DNA of 64,000 bases, from positions 38,102,728 to 38,166,727 of the forward strand of contig OX031069.1 in assembly GCA_943736015.1 (NCBI GenBank), read 5' to 3'. This DNA is from Tridacna crocea (taxonomy: Eukaryota; Mollusca; Bivalvia; Cardiida; Cardiidae). The notes beneath the pieces are model-generated. The model made no database searches, was not told the origin of the DNA, and was given only the letters and a program-made list of their open reading frames with translations. The stretch's first letter is position 1, and every line of letters starts with the position of its first letter. The translations under genes were made by a program, and so were the position numbers. Positions 45,670-55,692 of this stretch are shown piece by piece.

Positions 45670-45878
45670 GTTAAAGTAGATGCATCCAAATCGAAAGCAT
45701 TGCAGACAACAATTTAGATTTGGCTTATATGATTGATTTTGTCTTTGTTATGGAAGAAAACATTTTGGAAAAAGGAGAAAATGCTGGTTACCAGTATTTT
45801 TCTCCTTTTCAAAAAATGTGTTTGAAAGGCTTTATTATTAGGTTTATTAAAACTCTGGATTGTATGGTAAAGGGTTTA
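45670..45878 (+). mobile_element. Family A MITE, left end worn
   Basis: TGAGTTAAAGTAGATGCATC to GTATGGTAAAGGGTTTA. Hairpin 45770-45815, slightly mismatched. Lies 100 bp after exon 10. Confidence 0.7.
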
Positions 45879-45936
45879 CCTATTTTATGAAATGAGGTTA
45901 TATGTTCAAATGATTATTTTTGATGAAATCCATTGG

Positions 45937-46166
45937 TTAACTCTTCCCCACACAAGAAAATTTTACACTGGTCCAAATTGAAAGCATTTGCAGATGACAA
46001 AACAAATGTGACTGAAAAATTAAAAATTTGGTTTAGAAAGGATAGAAAACATTGTGGGAAAAGGAGAAAATGCTGGTTACCTGCATTTTCTCCTTTTCCC
46101 ACCATGTTTTCAAAAGGCTTCTTTCTCAGGGTCGTTAAAAGTCGGGATTGTGTGGTAAAGAGTTAA
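45937..46166 (+). mobile_element. TTAA MITE, family A
   Basis: TTAACTCTTCCCCACACAAG to GTGGTAAAGAGTTAA; the terminal TTAA is followed at once by CTCTCTACCAAACTTC, the left end of another, broken copy (46163-46250). Confidence 0.88.
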
Positions 46167-46379
46167 CTCTCTACCAAACTTCAAAATTTTAGACTTGTCC
46201 ATATGGAAAGCATTGGCTGATAAAAAGTTTACTGTGGGGAAAGTTGGAAAGAATACTTTTTCCTAGCCATACAGCATGGGGCTACCATATGTAATCTGTT
46301 GTTTAGAGGAACTCTATCAAGATTTTTTAAAGTAACAATAAAAGCCAAAAGTAAACAAAGCAGGTGTGTAAATGCATCT

Positions 46380-46640
46380 AAATGTATATCATACCATTTT
46401 CAGTTACATTGCAGCAGCCAGTGCAACTATCTGTGCTTATCTGGAGTTTAAGATATTTTTTCAAAGCCACTGGCTGCTTTCCCATATTTTCATTGTCAAG
46501 ACAATGGTAAGCTGTGAGACAGGAAGAAATCCTATTGCAAAGACTATCGTCAATCCTGGGAAAGAAATTGGCAGAGCTTGGGATCGAACCAGTGACCCCC
46601 CTGTTCTGAAGTCCTGTAAGCAGAGACTGAGTTAACAGAG
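46380..46640 (-). repeat. tRNA-derived SINE, reverse orientation
   Basis: The reverse complement has B box GGTTCGATCCC about 45-60 bases in, then GCCAATTTCTTTCCCAGG and a body with CATTGTCTTGACAATG. Head-to-head with the SINE that follows. Confidence 0.65.
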
Positions 46641-46670
46641 CATTGCATATATAGTGAACATTTAGCCTGC

Positions 46671-46930
46671 CCCGGTGGCTTAGTGGTGAGCGTGTCGGAC
46701 TCATGACCTGGTGGTTGTGAGTTCGATACCCCGTTGAGGTGAATTTTCTTTGCGGCGTATTTTCGCCTCTTACCTCTGCTGAAGCATGTGAGAAAAGTAG
46801 TCGGTGGCTTTGGAAAGAAAGTTGTATTAGTACCGTTGTGAGAAAGCCAGAGAACATGTGCGTCATGGACCGCCATGATATGACCTTAGCTGTTAAAGTG
46901 GCGTTAAACCCCTATACAAACAACCAAACT
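46671..46930 (+). repeat. tRNA-derived SINE
   Basis: GCCCCGGTGGCTTAGTGGTG is A-box-like and GAGTTCGATACCCC is a B box. The body includes GTGAGAAAAGTAGTCGGTGG, AGAAAGCCAGAGAACATGTG and AGCTGTTAAAGTGGCGTTAA; the tail is ACAAACAACCAAAC. Confidence 0.75.
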
Positions 46931-46998
46931 TAACATTTTAAAAATAATCCTATTTCTAACTGTAAAAATATTTTGCATGTGTTATCCTTTAAATTTTC

Positions 46999-47244
46999 TT
47001 AACCAATATTGAAGTTAATAGCCCTAAAGTCAAATTATGTACTTGTCTATATTTTAAGCAATTGCAGATATGAAATTGAGTGCAACTCATATGATAGTAT
47101 TTAACTCTGAAAGGGAAGAAAACTTTGTGGGAAAAGGAGAAAATGCTGGTTACCAGCATTTTCTCCTTTTCCCACAAAGTTTTCAAAGACCCCCTTCTTC
47201 GGTAAAACTCACTTCAGCTCCAGATTGTTTAGTAAAGAGTTGAA
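46999..47244 (+). mobile_element. Family A MITE
   Basis: TTAACCAATATTGAAGTTAA to TTTAGTAAAGAGTTGAA. Perfect hairpin (47124-47175) but a diverged left third. Confidence 0.75.
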
Positions 47245-47291
47245 CAATGAGAGATTTCTTGACATGCAGGGCTGCCTTAAACATATTTCAG

Positions 47292-47535
47292 CAAGCAAAG
47301 CGGCCTGAAATTTATGATCATTTGACCAAATACTCCTCCAAAAAGAAGAAAACGGAAATAAATCAAAGTGCTGATGAGCTAGCTCAGGGAGTGGAGAAAG
47401 AAGTTGGAAGGGGTGAGATTAAGGTTAAAGTAGAGGTTGGTGAGTCACAAGAGAGTGTGAAACTGGAGATGGAGGCCACATCACAGGAACTGAAAGAAAC
47501 TGTGGCTAGGTTGGAGAAAAAGTTCCAGAATAAAG
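47292..47535 (+). CDS. Gene 2 exon 11: basic and coiled-coil-like charged segment
   Basis: Acceptor ACATATTTCAG, donor AAAG|GTACCA. Phase 0 in, phase 1 out. Residues 516-596 begin QAKRPEIYDHLTKYSSKKKK and continue with Lys/Glu-rich sequence (GVEKEVGRGEIKVKVEVGES) and a heptad-like stretch ATSQELKETVARLEKKFQNK. The acceptor at 47291 is chosen because the nearer CAG at 47270 brings an in-frame TGA. Fits a KHRLKYF/QAKRPEIYDHL continuation after finger 3. Confidence 0.85.
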
Positions 47536-47561
47536 GTACCAGTAGGAGCGTTTTTCATTTT

Positions 47562-48457
47562 TAGCTCACCTGAGCACGAATGCTCATGCTGAGCTTTTGT
47601 GATCGCCAAATGTCCGTCGTCCATCATGCGTCATCCGTCGTCCACAATTTCTTTAAACATCTTCTCCTCCCAAACCACTAGGCCAATCTTGATGAAATTG
47701 GCAGGGATGTTCCTTGGGTGAAGCTCTACCAAAGTTATTCAAGAGATTGAATTCCAGCCATAACTCTAGCTGTCATGGCAACCAAAAGGAAAAAAATAGC
47801 AAAATCTTTGAAAATCTTCTCTGAAACTAGTAGGCGTAGAGCTATATTTGGTATGTAGCATCTCCTAGTGGACCTCAACCAAGATTGCCCCTGGGGTCAA
47901 AACTGGCTCCGCCCCGGGGTCACAAGTTTAAAACATAGGAACAAAGAAGGAAAACTTTAAAATTCTTCTTCTCTGAAACTAGAAGGGGCAGAGCTTTGAT
48001 ATTTGGTATGTAGTATCTCCTAGTGGACCTCTACCAAGATTATTCATATGATGACCCTGGGGTCAAAAATGGCCCCAAAAGTTTGAAACATAGGAACAAA
48101 GAAGGAAAACTTTAAAAATCTTCTTCTCTGAAACAAGGAGTAGAGCTTTAATATTAAATATGAAGCATCTGCTAGTTGACCTCTACCAAGTTTGTTCACA
48201 TGATGTCCCAGGGGTCCAAACTGGCCCAGCCACGGGGTCACAAGTTCGAAACAAAGGATCAATAAAGGAAAACTTTAAAAATATTTTTCTCTGAAACTTG
48301 AAATCGTAGAGCTTTGATATTTCGTTATATAGCACCTTCTAGCGGACCTCTACCAAATACGATATGATGATCTTTTCGGAAAAGAGGAATTTTCATTGTA
48401 GACCTTTACTGCTTAGTACTCAGGTGAGCAATATAGGACCATCATGGTCCTTTTGTT
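47562..48457 (+). mobile_element. Helentron-associated element, family 1, diverged subfamily
   Basis: TTAGCTCACCTGAGCACGAA to TACTCAGGTGAGCAATATAG, hairpin GGACCATCATGGTCC, TTTTGTT. Core units carry CTAGTGGACCTCTACCAAG and GGGGTCACAAGTT. It starts only 26 bp after the exon 11 donor. Confidence 0.75.
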
Positions 48458-48904
48458 ATACCCTTTAAATACAAAGTCGAGGGGGGGAGGGGTTGAGCAG
48501 TGGCTTCACCATCTGTCTATCAATCAATCAATCCACTTTTCTATTTCTGTGCTGTTTGACCTAGAACCCTGAAACTTTATACAAGTGTTTTTCATGACTC
48601 AAGAATGAGCCCACTTGATTTTTAGTAACATTGATCAAAGGTCAAAACCACAGATGAACTATGTTTGGAAATCATTTCCATACCCTAATTCAAAAGCTCT
48701 TTGACCTAGGACCTTGAAAATTAAAACAGGTTTTGTTTATGACCTATGGAGGTGCCCTATATATATTTTTTTTTATTTTGTGGGGGGGGGCACATGAGTG
48801 ACCAAGGTCACAGGTGAACTGTGTTTTAAAATCTTTACCGTACTGATCAGCTAAAACTGTAAATTCAAAATTAGTAAAACTTCTGGTTGGCTAAACCATT
48901 GTAT

Positions 48905-49133
48905 TCAAATCATTACCAAACGACAATATTTTAGGCTTACCAAAATCGAAAGCATATGCAGACGACAAAATAAAAGTGACTGAAAATTTAAAATTTGTTT
49001 TGTGAGGGGTAGAAAATATTGTGGGAAAAGGAGAAAATGCTGGTTACCAGCCTTTTCTTCTTTTCCCAGAATGTTTTCTAAAGGCATCTTTCTCGGGGTT
49101 GTCAAAAGTCGGGATTGTGTGGTAATGGGTTAA
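48905..49133 (+). mobile_element. Family A MITE, GGTAATGGGTTAA subtype
   Basis: TCAAATCATTACCAAACGAC to GTGGTAATGGGTTAA; hairpin 49020-49071 with a worn right arm (AGCCTTTTCTTC). Confidence 0.85.
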
Positions 49134-49157
49134 TAGAGCATGGCTCATATATGAATA

Positions 49158-50018
49158 CCGTATAACAGGTTTTTTTTACTGCTGTAAAAGTGTACGGATT
49201 TGAGCTAAAAACACATGATTTAAATTTTTACAATTTTATTTTTTACTAATTCGAAACATGCGTAAAAAAATTACAGCATTAAAAATGTCAGTGCATTGTC
49301 CACTCTTTCACTTAAGATTGTAAGTGTATTGTTTGTTTTAAATACAGGTTGAAAGAAAAGTGTCACTCTTTGTTTGGCGTGCGAATAGCGGTAATTGTTT
49401 TGACGTGCGAATAACTGTTTCAACAGATACCTATATGGTCATAATTGATAACTAACTGTGGAGCTAGATTGTCATCTGTCATTACTTTTTTCACTCTGTT
49501 TAGAAAGCCCTCCTTTAGCTCATCGAAATTTTTAACCTCGGGTTTTGCAATTGTACAGCCACGTCTTTGAAACACAAGTCCCATTCGTGACATTATTGAA
49601 GTGGCCCAATACTGAGTCAAATTCTCATCACCGCCATAATCAACGTGTCGTGTTTCATGAAGGTGCCTCGGTTACCTGCTGTCGAGGCATTTTTAACCTG
49701 AATATTCAATTTACGTATAGCATGGGTTGGAATTCTCAGTTATTTTTCCGTTTGGGCACGGAAGCTGGGCTTAAATATACAAACAGAGATAACCGACTGA
49801 GAAAAGCCATATCACACGTAATCAGAACACAAATGAATAAGTTCTTATATTTCGTGTATTTAGTACACAGGTATTACATACTGATAACCCTTTATTTCAT
49901 ATCGATACAATACTACGGTTTTACGCTGTAATTATTTACGTGTCGAATTTTTACGAAGCTTTTTGATGGGTAAAAATTAGTAAAAATTGGCAGCACGTAA
50001 AAAAACCCCGTTATACGG
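49158..50018 (-). mobile_element. Tc1/mariner-pogo-type element of 861 bp, non-autonomous
   Basis: Ends CCGTATAACAGG and CCCGTTATACGG, each flanked by TA (49156-49157, 50019-50020). The inverted ends extend through a run of T or A to CTGCTG/CAGCAC. A TA target duplication is the hallmark of this superfamily. Encodes only a transposase fragment on the - strand. Confidence 0.75.
49420..49620 (-). pseudogene. Fragment of pogo-like DDE transposase
   Basis: The frame reads RMGLVFQRRGCTIAKPEVKN, FDELKEGFLNRV and APQLVINYDHIGI. This resembles the region around the first catalytic Asp in pogo-type transposases, where N-W-D-x-T-G is usual; here it is N-Y-D-H-I-G. The rest of the DDE domain is missing. 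Confidence 0.5.
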
Positions 50019-50029
50019 TATGTGAGGCT

Positions 50030-50276
50030 CATCACGCAAAAAGGGACTATCTGGGTATTTTGTACATCAATTAGATGAAAACAGATCAACAATAGTGCAG
50101 GTCAGTTTAAGTTGATAATTCAAAAATGATTGTTTAACAGGGTACAATGACCACTTTTCATACAGAAAATGTCATTGAAGCCAAAAGTGTCAACCCAGGT
50201 CAGCCTATGCAATTTGCGCAGTCTGACGAGGTTTGACACTATTTGCAGTTCCCAGAAGGTCCCTTTTTGCGTGATG
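50030..50276. mobile_element. MITE with CATCACGCAAAAAGGGAC ends
   Basis: CATCACGCAAAAAGGGA at 50030 and its exact complement ending at 50276. Contains GTCAACCCAGGTCAGCCTAT, a remote match to the GCCTGCGCAG family. A worn relative is at 55695-55860. Confidence 0.75.
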
Positions 50277-50358
50277 GTTCACAGATATGTTGCCATTGAC
50301 CTATGGTTTAATTTTTTACTCCTTTTGCTTATTTTCTTTTGATTTTCTTTGCAATCAG

Positions 50359-50449
50359 ATAAATCTGAAGATGAGCCATCAGAAAAGAGGTCAAGATATT
50401 ATGAAGATTATGATGATTATTATGCTAGGCGGCCGCCACGTGACTATCG
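50359..50449 (+). CDS. Gene 2 exon 12: Ser/Tyr/Arg-rich segment
   Basis: Acceptor TTTGCAATCAG, donor TATCG|GTATGT. AT completes Asp597; residues 598-626 read KSEDEPSEKRSRYYEDYDDY and then YARRPPRDY. Phase 1 in, phase 2 out. Tyr/Arg/Asp repeats are typical of disordered RNA-associated regions. Confidence 0.88.
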
Positions 50450-50467
50450 GTATGTATTACCACTCTG

Positions 50468-50911
50468 TCTTTATTTCATGCTTACCGGTAGGATATCGAG
50501 AAATAGCAATGAAAATATTTTTCAATCTTACACTGGTACCACCAGTGAAAATACGGATTTTCACATTCTTGTTGCCTAGGTAAATTGCACGTGCCTCACA
50601 ACCAGATGGGAAATATGACGTCATATACCTTACATTTCTCGCGCTTGATGTAATGTTGCTATGCGGGAGGGGTATGCCACAGGGAATAAGGGAAAAGAAC
50701 TGTACTGAATTTTGATAAAGCTCCACCCAGAAAGGGTAAAAAGCATGAAATAAATAGAATATTTGTATTTTTCGGTGAAAGATCGAAATTTATTTCATTT
50801 CGTGAACACCATCGGCTATATCTTCACTTGAGGCTGCACCACTCGTCAAAATATTACCGATGGTGTCCACTCGATGAAATAAATTTCGATCTTTCAGCAA
50901 GAAATACAAAT
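50468..50911. mobile_element. Foldback repeat, CGGTGAAAGATCGAAAT family, copy 2
   Basis: Aligns along its length with 28856-29295, including GGTAGGATATCGAGAAATAG and the hairpin at 50775-50905. Starts 19 bp after the exon 12 donor. Confidence 0.75.
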
Positions 50912-50984
50912 ATCCTATATATATTTAGCCACTACCTGTCTCAGGCAGGTTCTTGTATTGTTTTCATACATCTATTTTCCCTGT

Positions 50985-51200
50985 ACCACACAATCCTGTG
51001 TTTTGACTATGCCAAAGAAAGAAGGCTTTGGAAAACATTGTGTGAAAAGGATAAAATGATGATAACCATCATTTTCTCCTTTTTCCACAATTTTTTGGAC
51101 TCTGTCAGTAAAAGAAAATGAAATGTTCCAAATAAAAAAGAACTGAAGTTACAAAGTTCAATTCTGGTTTTAAGATTAATTTCTCCTATTTCCACACTGT
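50985..51200 (-). mobile_element. Decayed family A MITE, reverse
   Basis: TACCACACAATCCTGTGTTT, then a hairpin with AAAGGATAAAATGATGATAA arms at 51045-51093. The right half is scrambled. Confidence 0.5.
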
Positions 51201-51371
51201 TTTCTAACTTATGTTAGATGTGTTCTCCCTTTTGAGCCATTTAATTTTTTAGCTTTGATTTTGTTATTATAAAACCAAATGAAACCAAATTTTGGTTGAG
51301 TTTGTATTGGCTGAAAGGAGAAGATGAGAATAGACACCAACATCATGTGTGTGTGTACACTTGTCTTTCAG

Positions 51372-51485
51372 CCGTGAGTACCCTCCACCTATGGAACACT
51401 ACTTAGACGATTACAGAAGAAACCCTTATGGTTCTGCCTACAGAGACAGATTTGCCTACAGATATATGGACCCTTACTATGAAAG
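51372..51485 (+). CDS. Gene 2 exon 13: Tyr/Arg/Pro-rich segment
   Basis: Acceptor TTGTCTTTCAG, donor AAAG|GTGAGA; phase 2 on both sides. Residues 627-664 read RREYPPPMEHYLDDYRRNPY, GSAYRDRFAYRYMDPYYE. Eleven tyrosines in 38 residues. Confidence 0.9.
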
Positions 51486-51888
51486 GTGAGAAGGGTTATA
51501 TAATTGGAATGAAAAAGGGTTTGAAATACACAGATAGCCATTTTATTCACCAAGAGATGCTTATGAGGACCAGAAACCAATGTTGTTTATACTCATGTGG
51601 GTTGTCTCATTTTGAATATGGTTGTACCCTGAAATTAAGTTTTCAATCTTTTACTGCATCACAAAATCATAGACAAGCCCTAATTGAAAGGATACGACAA
51701 CAACAATTAGAATGTGAACAAAACGATTGATTTTTGTCTATGATAAAAGTAAAAAAAAGAAAGGAATTGGAGAAAAAGCTTGTTACCAGTTTTCTCTACT
51801 TTTTCCCCACTGTTTTCTGAAGGCTTCTTCCACAGAGTCTTTGAAATTTTGGATTGCTCTGTAAAGAATCAGATTTTAGAATAAGACA

Positions 51889-52005
51889 TAACCCTTTACC
51901 ACACAATCCAGACTTTTAACACCTCTGAAAGAAGCCTTTTGAAAACATTGTGGGAAATGGAGAAAATGCTGGTATCCAGCATTTTGTCCTTTTCTCACAA
52001 TGTGT
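51889..52005 (-). mobile_element. Left half of a family A MITE, reverse
   Basis: TAACCCTTTACCACACAATC through the hairpin to TCTCACAATG, where it is replaced by the GGACAGTGTAGAT palindrome. Only the left half and hairpin survive. Confidence 0.7.
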
Positions 52006-52070
52006 GGACAGTGTAGATCAAGATCAGACTGCATAGAATGTGTAAATTGGTCTTGGATCTACACTGCCCG
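52006..52070. repeat. Palindromic repeat, GGACAGTGTAGAT family
   Basis: GGACAGTGTAGATCAAGATC to GGATCTACACTGCCC. Fused directly to the family A half copy before it. Confidence 0.75.
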
Positions 52071-52147
52071 GTAAGAGGATATTTTCCCCCAAAAATTGCT
52101 TTGAAGTAGCAAAATTTGAGATTATGCTTTCAGCTTGAAAGTTTTAT

Positions 52148-52376
52148 TTAACCTTTTCCCAAACGACACACTTTTGGACTAGACCAGATTGAAAGCACTT
52201 GCAGACGACAGTTAATCTTTTGTTGAAAAGATGATTTCTGTCTATGATAGGGTAGAAAACATTGTGGGAAAAGGAGAAAATGCTGGTTACCAGCATTTTC
52301 TCTTTTTCCCACAATGTTTTCATAAGGCTTCTATTTCAGACCCATAAAAACCAGGGATTGTTTGGGGAAGGGTTAA
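52148..52376 (+). mobile_element. TTAA MITE, family A
   Basis: TTAACCTTTTCCCAAACGAC to TTTGGGGAAGGGTTAA. Hairpin 52265-52317. Shares its CCCAAAC/GGGAAAGGGTTAA ends with copies at 9019, 10262 and 45150. Confidence 0.85.
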
Positions 52377-52454
52377 CTTGCTAAGCAGTTTAACGGCTAA
52401 AATTGTCTATGTTATAATGTAAGTAAATGTTACTATATATGTTACTATATATAG

Positions 52455-52748
52455 AATGCTGATTGACGAAAGGAGGCGGCTTGATGCCATGATGGAAAGA
52501 AGATACGTGCTGTCAGATCCAATACTTGAGAGAAAACGGATTGATGATATCATAGCTCGACGCGAATACCTTGAACATCAGGAGCAAAGACGGGTTGATG
52601 ATATTCTAGAAAGGCGTCGACGGCTGCAAGAACCAGGTGTTGACTATGAAAGGCGTAGACGGCTGCAAGAATCGGATGTTGACTATGAAAGGCGTAGACG
52701 GCTGCAAGAATCGGATGTTGACTATGAAAGATTGAAAAGATTTGAACG
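52455..52748 (+). CDS. Gene 2 exon 14: Arg/Glu-rich helix with 13-residue tandem repeats
   Basis: Acceptor CTATATATAG (weak pyrimidine tract), donor GAACG|GTATAG; phase 2 on both sides. Residues 665-762: MLIDERRRLDAMMERRYVLS, ERKRIDDIIARREYLEHQEQ, then three copies of ERRRRLQE-x-x-VDY (52609-52725) and ERLKRFE. Regular RR/DD spacing suggests a long charged helix. The last two 39-bp units are identical, so the repeat is young. The acceptor could be slightly different, but phase fits the ATG frame. Confidence 0.85.
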
Positions 52749-52829
52749 GTATAGTAATAAAAAAGACAACATACAGGAGTTGATCTCTTATATACTTGCC
52801 TAGACTGAAAGGATTTGCTGACAACTCTC

Positions 52830-52967
52830 TTAACACATTACCACACAATCCTACTTTTGACGACCCTGAGAAAGAAGCCTGAAGAAAACATTGTGGGAAA
52901 AGGAGTTAATGCTGGTAACCAGCATCTACTCTTTCCTCACAGTGTTTAAAAACCCTATTTCTTAAAG
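52830..52967 (-). mobile_element. Family A MITE, reverse, right part replaced
   Basis: TTAACACATTACCACACAAT, hairpin with GGAGTTAATGCTGG/CCAGCATCTACTC arms, then TTTAAAAACCCTATTTC. It is cut by the next element. Confidence 0.65.
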
Positions 52968-55216
52968 GTGGCCCTTCAGATTTTGAGACAAAATTTAAAA
53001 AAAAAATACAAAAACATCATTCTTGTACTCCCAAAGCCTTATAATTTTCATTCATTAAACCCACGTAGTCAAAAACAATCCGACAGCTAGATAAATTAGA
53101 GATTTACTACAGCCCAGGTCGACACTGAAGGGAAACACGGTCTATTTTTACATGAGTAACTCGCTCATTTACATACCAGAAATATACAAACGAAGCTTCA
53201 AACATAGAATCCGAAGTTCTAGACATTATGGAAAATAATTTTTATTTGTTATACGCCCGTCGAAGACGGGACGTATTATGGGATCACCCGTGGCGGGCGG
53301 GCGGGCGGGCGGGCGGCGTCCAGTTCTTTGTCCGGAGCATATCTCCAAAATTATACTAGCTAGGGTTATGAAATTTCATGGGTGGATACATCTCATCGAG
53401 GGGGAGTGCAGTGCACAAGAATCATAACTCTTGCTCGCTTAATTTTTGAGTTATTGCCCTTTGTTGTTTTTCATACTTGAATTTTGTCCGGAGCATATCT
53501 CCAAAACTATAGTAGCTAGGATTATGAAATTTCATGGGTGGATAGATCTCATCAAGGGGGAGTGCAGTGCACAAGAATCATAACTCTTGCTTGCTTAATT
53601 TTTGAGTTATTGCCCTTTGTTGTTTTTCATACTTGAATTTTGTCCGGACCATATCTCCAAAACTATACTAGCTAGGGTTATGAATTTTCATGGGTGGAAA
53701 GATCTCATTGACGGGGAGTGCAGTGCACAAGAATCATAACTCTTGCTCGCTTAATTTTTGAGTTATTGCCCTTTGTTGTTTTTCATACTTGAATTTTGTC
53801 CGGAGCATATCTCCAAAACTATACTAGCTAGGGTTATGAAATTTCATGGGTGGATAGATCTCATTGACGGGGAGTGCAGTGCACAAGAATCATAACTCTT
53901 GCTCGCTTAATTTTTGAGTTATTGTCCTTTGTTGTTTTTCATACTTGAATTTTGTCCGGAGCATATCTTCAAAACTATAGTAGCTAGGGTTATGAAATTT
54001 CATGGGTGGATAGATCTCACCGAGGGGGAGTGCAGTGCACAGGAATCATAACTCTTGCTCGCTTAATTTTTGAGTTATTGCCCTTTGTTGTTTTTCATAC
54101 TTGAATTTTGTCCGGAGCATATCTCCAAAACTATACTAGCTAGGGTTATGAAATTTTATGGGTGGATAGATCTCATTGACGGGGAGTGCAGTGCACAAGA
54201 ATCATAACTCTTGCTCGCTTAATTTTTGAGTTATTGTCCTTTGTTGTTTTTCATACTTGAATTTTGTCCGGAGCATATCTTCAAAACTATAGTAGCTAGG
54301 GTTATGAAATTTCATGGGTGGATAGATCTCACCGAGGGGGAGTGCAGTGCACAGGAATCATAACTCTTGCTTGCTTAATTTTTGAGTTATTGCCCTTTGT
54401 CGTTTTTCATACTTGAATTTTGTCCGGAGCATATCTCCAAAACTATACTAGCTAGGGTTATGAAATTTTATGGGTGGATAGATCTCATCGAGGGAGAGTG
54501 CAGTGCACAGGAATCATAACTCTTGCTCGCTTATTTTTGAGTTGCCCATTGTTGTTTTTCATACTTGAATTATGTCCGTAGCATATCTCCAAAACTATAC
54601 TAGCTAGGGTTATGAAATTTTATGGCTGGATAGATCTTACCGAGGGTGTGTGCAGTGCACAGGAATCATAACTCCTGCTTGCTTAATTTTTGAGTTATTG
54701 CCCTTTGTCGTTTTTCATACTTGATTTTTGTTCGGAGCATATCTCCAAAACTATAGTAGCTAGGGTCATGAAATTTCATGGGTGGATAGATCTCATCCAT
54801 GGGGAGTGCAGTGCACAGGAATCACAACTCTTGCTTGATTTATTTTTGAGTTATTGCCCTTTGTTGTTTTTCATACTTGAATTTTGTCGGGTGCATGCCC
54901 CACCTTTACAACTTGGGGTAAGACGGGCGTATCTTGCGACAATTTGCCGCTCTTGTTATGTTATGGAATTTGATAGTCATAAGTCACGTGCAAGTCACTT
55001 AACATTCCCACAATGCTTTTTTGATTTTGGCGGGAAATCTAAAAATAGATTAAGAGGCTACGTAGCCTTTTAAGGGAATACCACCAAGAAATTTTTTTTC
55101 TGTAATTTTATGATTCTTAATTACTGATGATTTGTATTGTTTTTTATATAAATTTCAGTGACATATATATTTTTTAATTTGGTGTCATGTGAAAATTCTA
55201 AATACCCACCTTTAAG
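52966..55216. mobile_element. TIR element CTTAAAGGTGG...CCACCTTTAAGG carrying a nested HINE
   Basis: Short inverted ends TTAAAGGTGG (52966) and CCACCTTTAA (about 55206). Its unique sequence is 52977-53248 and 54958-55205; the 1.7 kb between is the nested element listed next. Superfamily unknown. Confidence 0.5.
53249..54957 (+). mobile_element. Helentron-associated element (HINE-like), family 3
   Basis: Starts TTATACGCCCGTCGAAGACG and ends AAGACGGGCGTATCTTGCGA, imperfect hairpin GCGACAATTTGCCGC, then TCTTGTT. Inverted pair ATACGCCCGTC/GACGGGCGTAT, a (GGGC)n run at 53295-53316, and about ten ~155 bp core units with GTCCGGAGCATATCTCCAAA. Same architecture as families 1 and 2. Confidence 0.8.
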
Positions 55217-55463
55217 GTCGTTAAACTAATGGATTGTTTGGTATAGATTTAATGTGTTTATATTTGTACCTATATGGTCTTTCCTTCAGGGTTGTTGGTT
55301 TACTCTTTACCACACAATCTGGTTTTCTCATGACACTGAAGGAATGGCTTGAAAGAATTGGCAGGGAGAAAAATCTACATGCACATAATAATGAGCTATG
55401 CTTTTATGTGATCTTTGGTACAAATGAAGTCTTGGCACACTCATCTATCGGTAATATCCACCT

Positions 55464-55692
55464 TTAACCCTTTACCTGATATGCCAATTTAAGGCTCCTC
55501 CGTTTCAGCAGCAAATAAAGATAGTAGTAAAATGTCAAAAATATGAGGATATGAATATCTGATTGTGTTGAAAACATTGTGGGAAAAGGAGAAATTGCTT
55601 GTTACTAGCAATTTCTCATTTTCCCCATAATGTTTTTAAAAGCTGTCTGTTGTTGATACATTAATATGAGTATCTATGGAGTAAAGAGTTAA
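55464..55692. mobile_element. Hybrid TTAA MITE mixing family A and B features
   Basis: TTAACCCTTTACCTGATATG to GAGTAAAGAGTTAA. The hairpin has the GTGGGAAAAGGAGAAA stem of family A but the AATTGCTTG/CAAGCAATT-type core of family B, and the TATGAGTATCTATGG block of B. Confidence 0.75.

Noticed and set aside
47247-47291. Exon 11 starting at the CAG at 47270 or at the ATG at 47247
   Set aside because: From 47271 in the required phase there is an early TGA; the AG at 47290-47291 keeps the frame and continues naturally from exon 10.
49545-49931. 128-codon + strand frame
   Set aside because: It lies antisense to the transposase fragment inside the TA-flanked element and has no recognisable domain.
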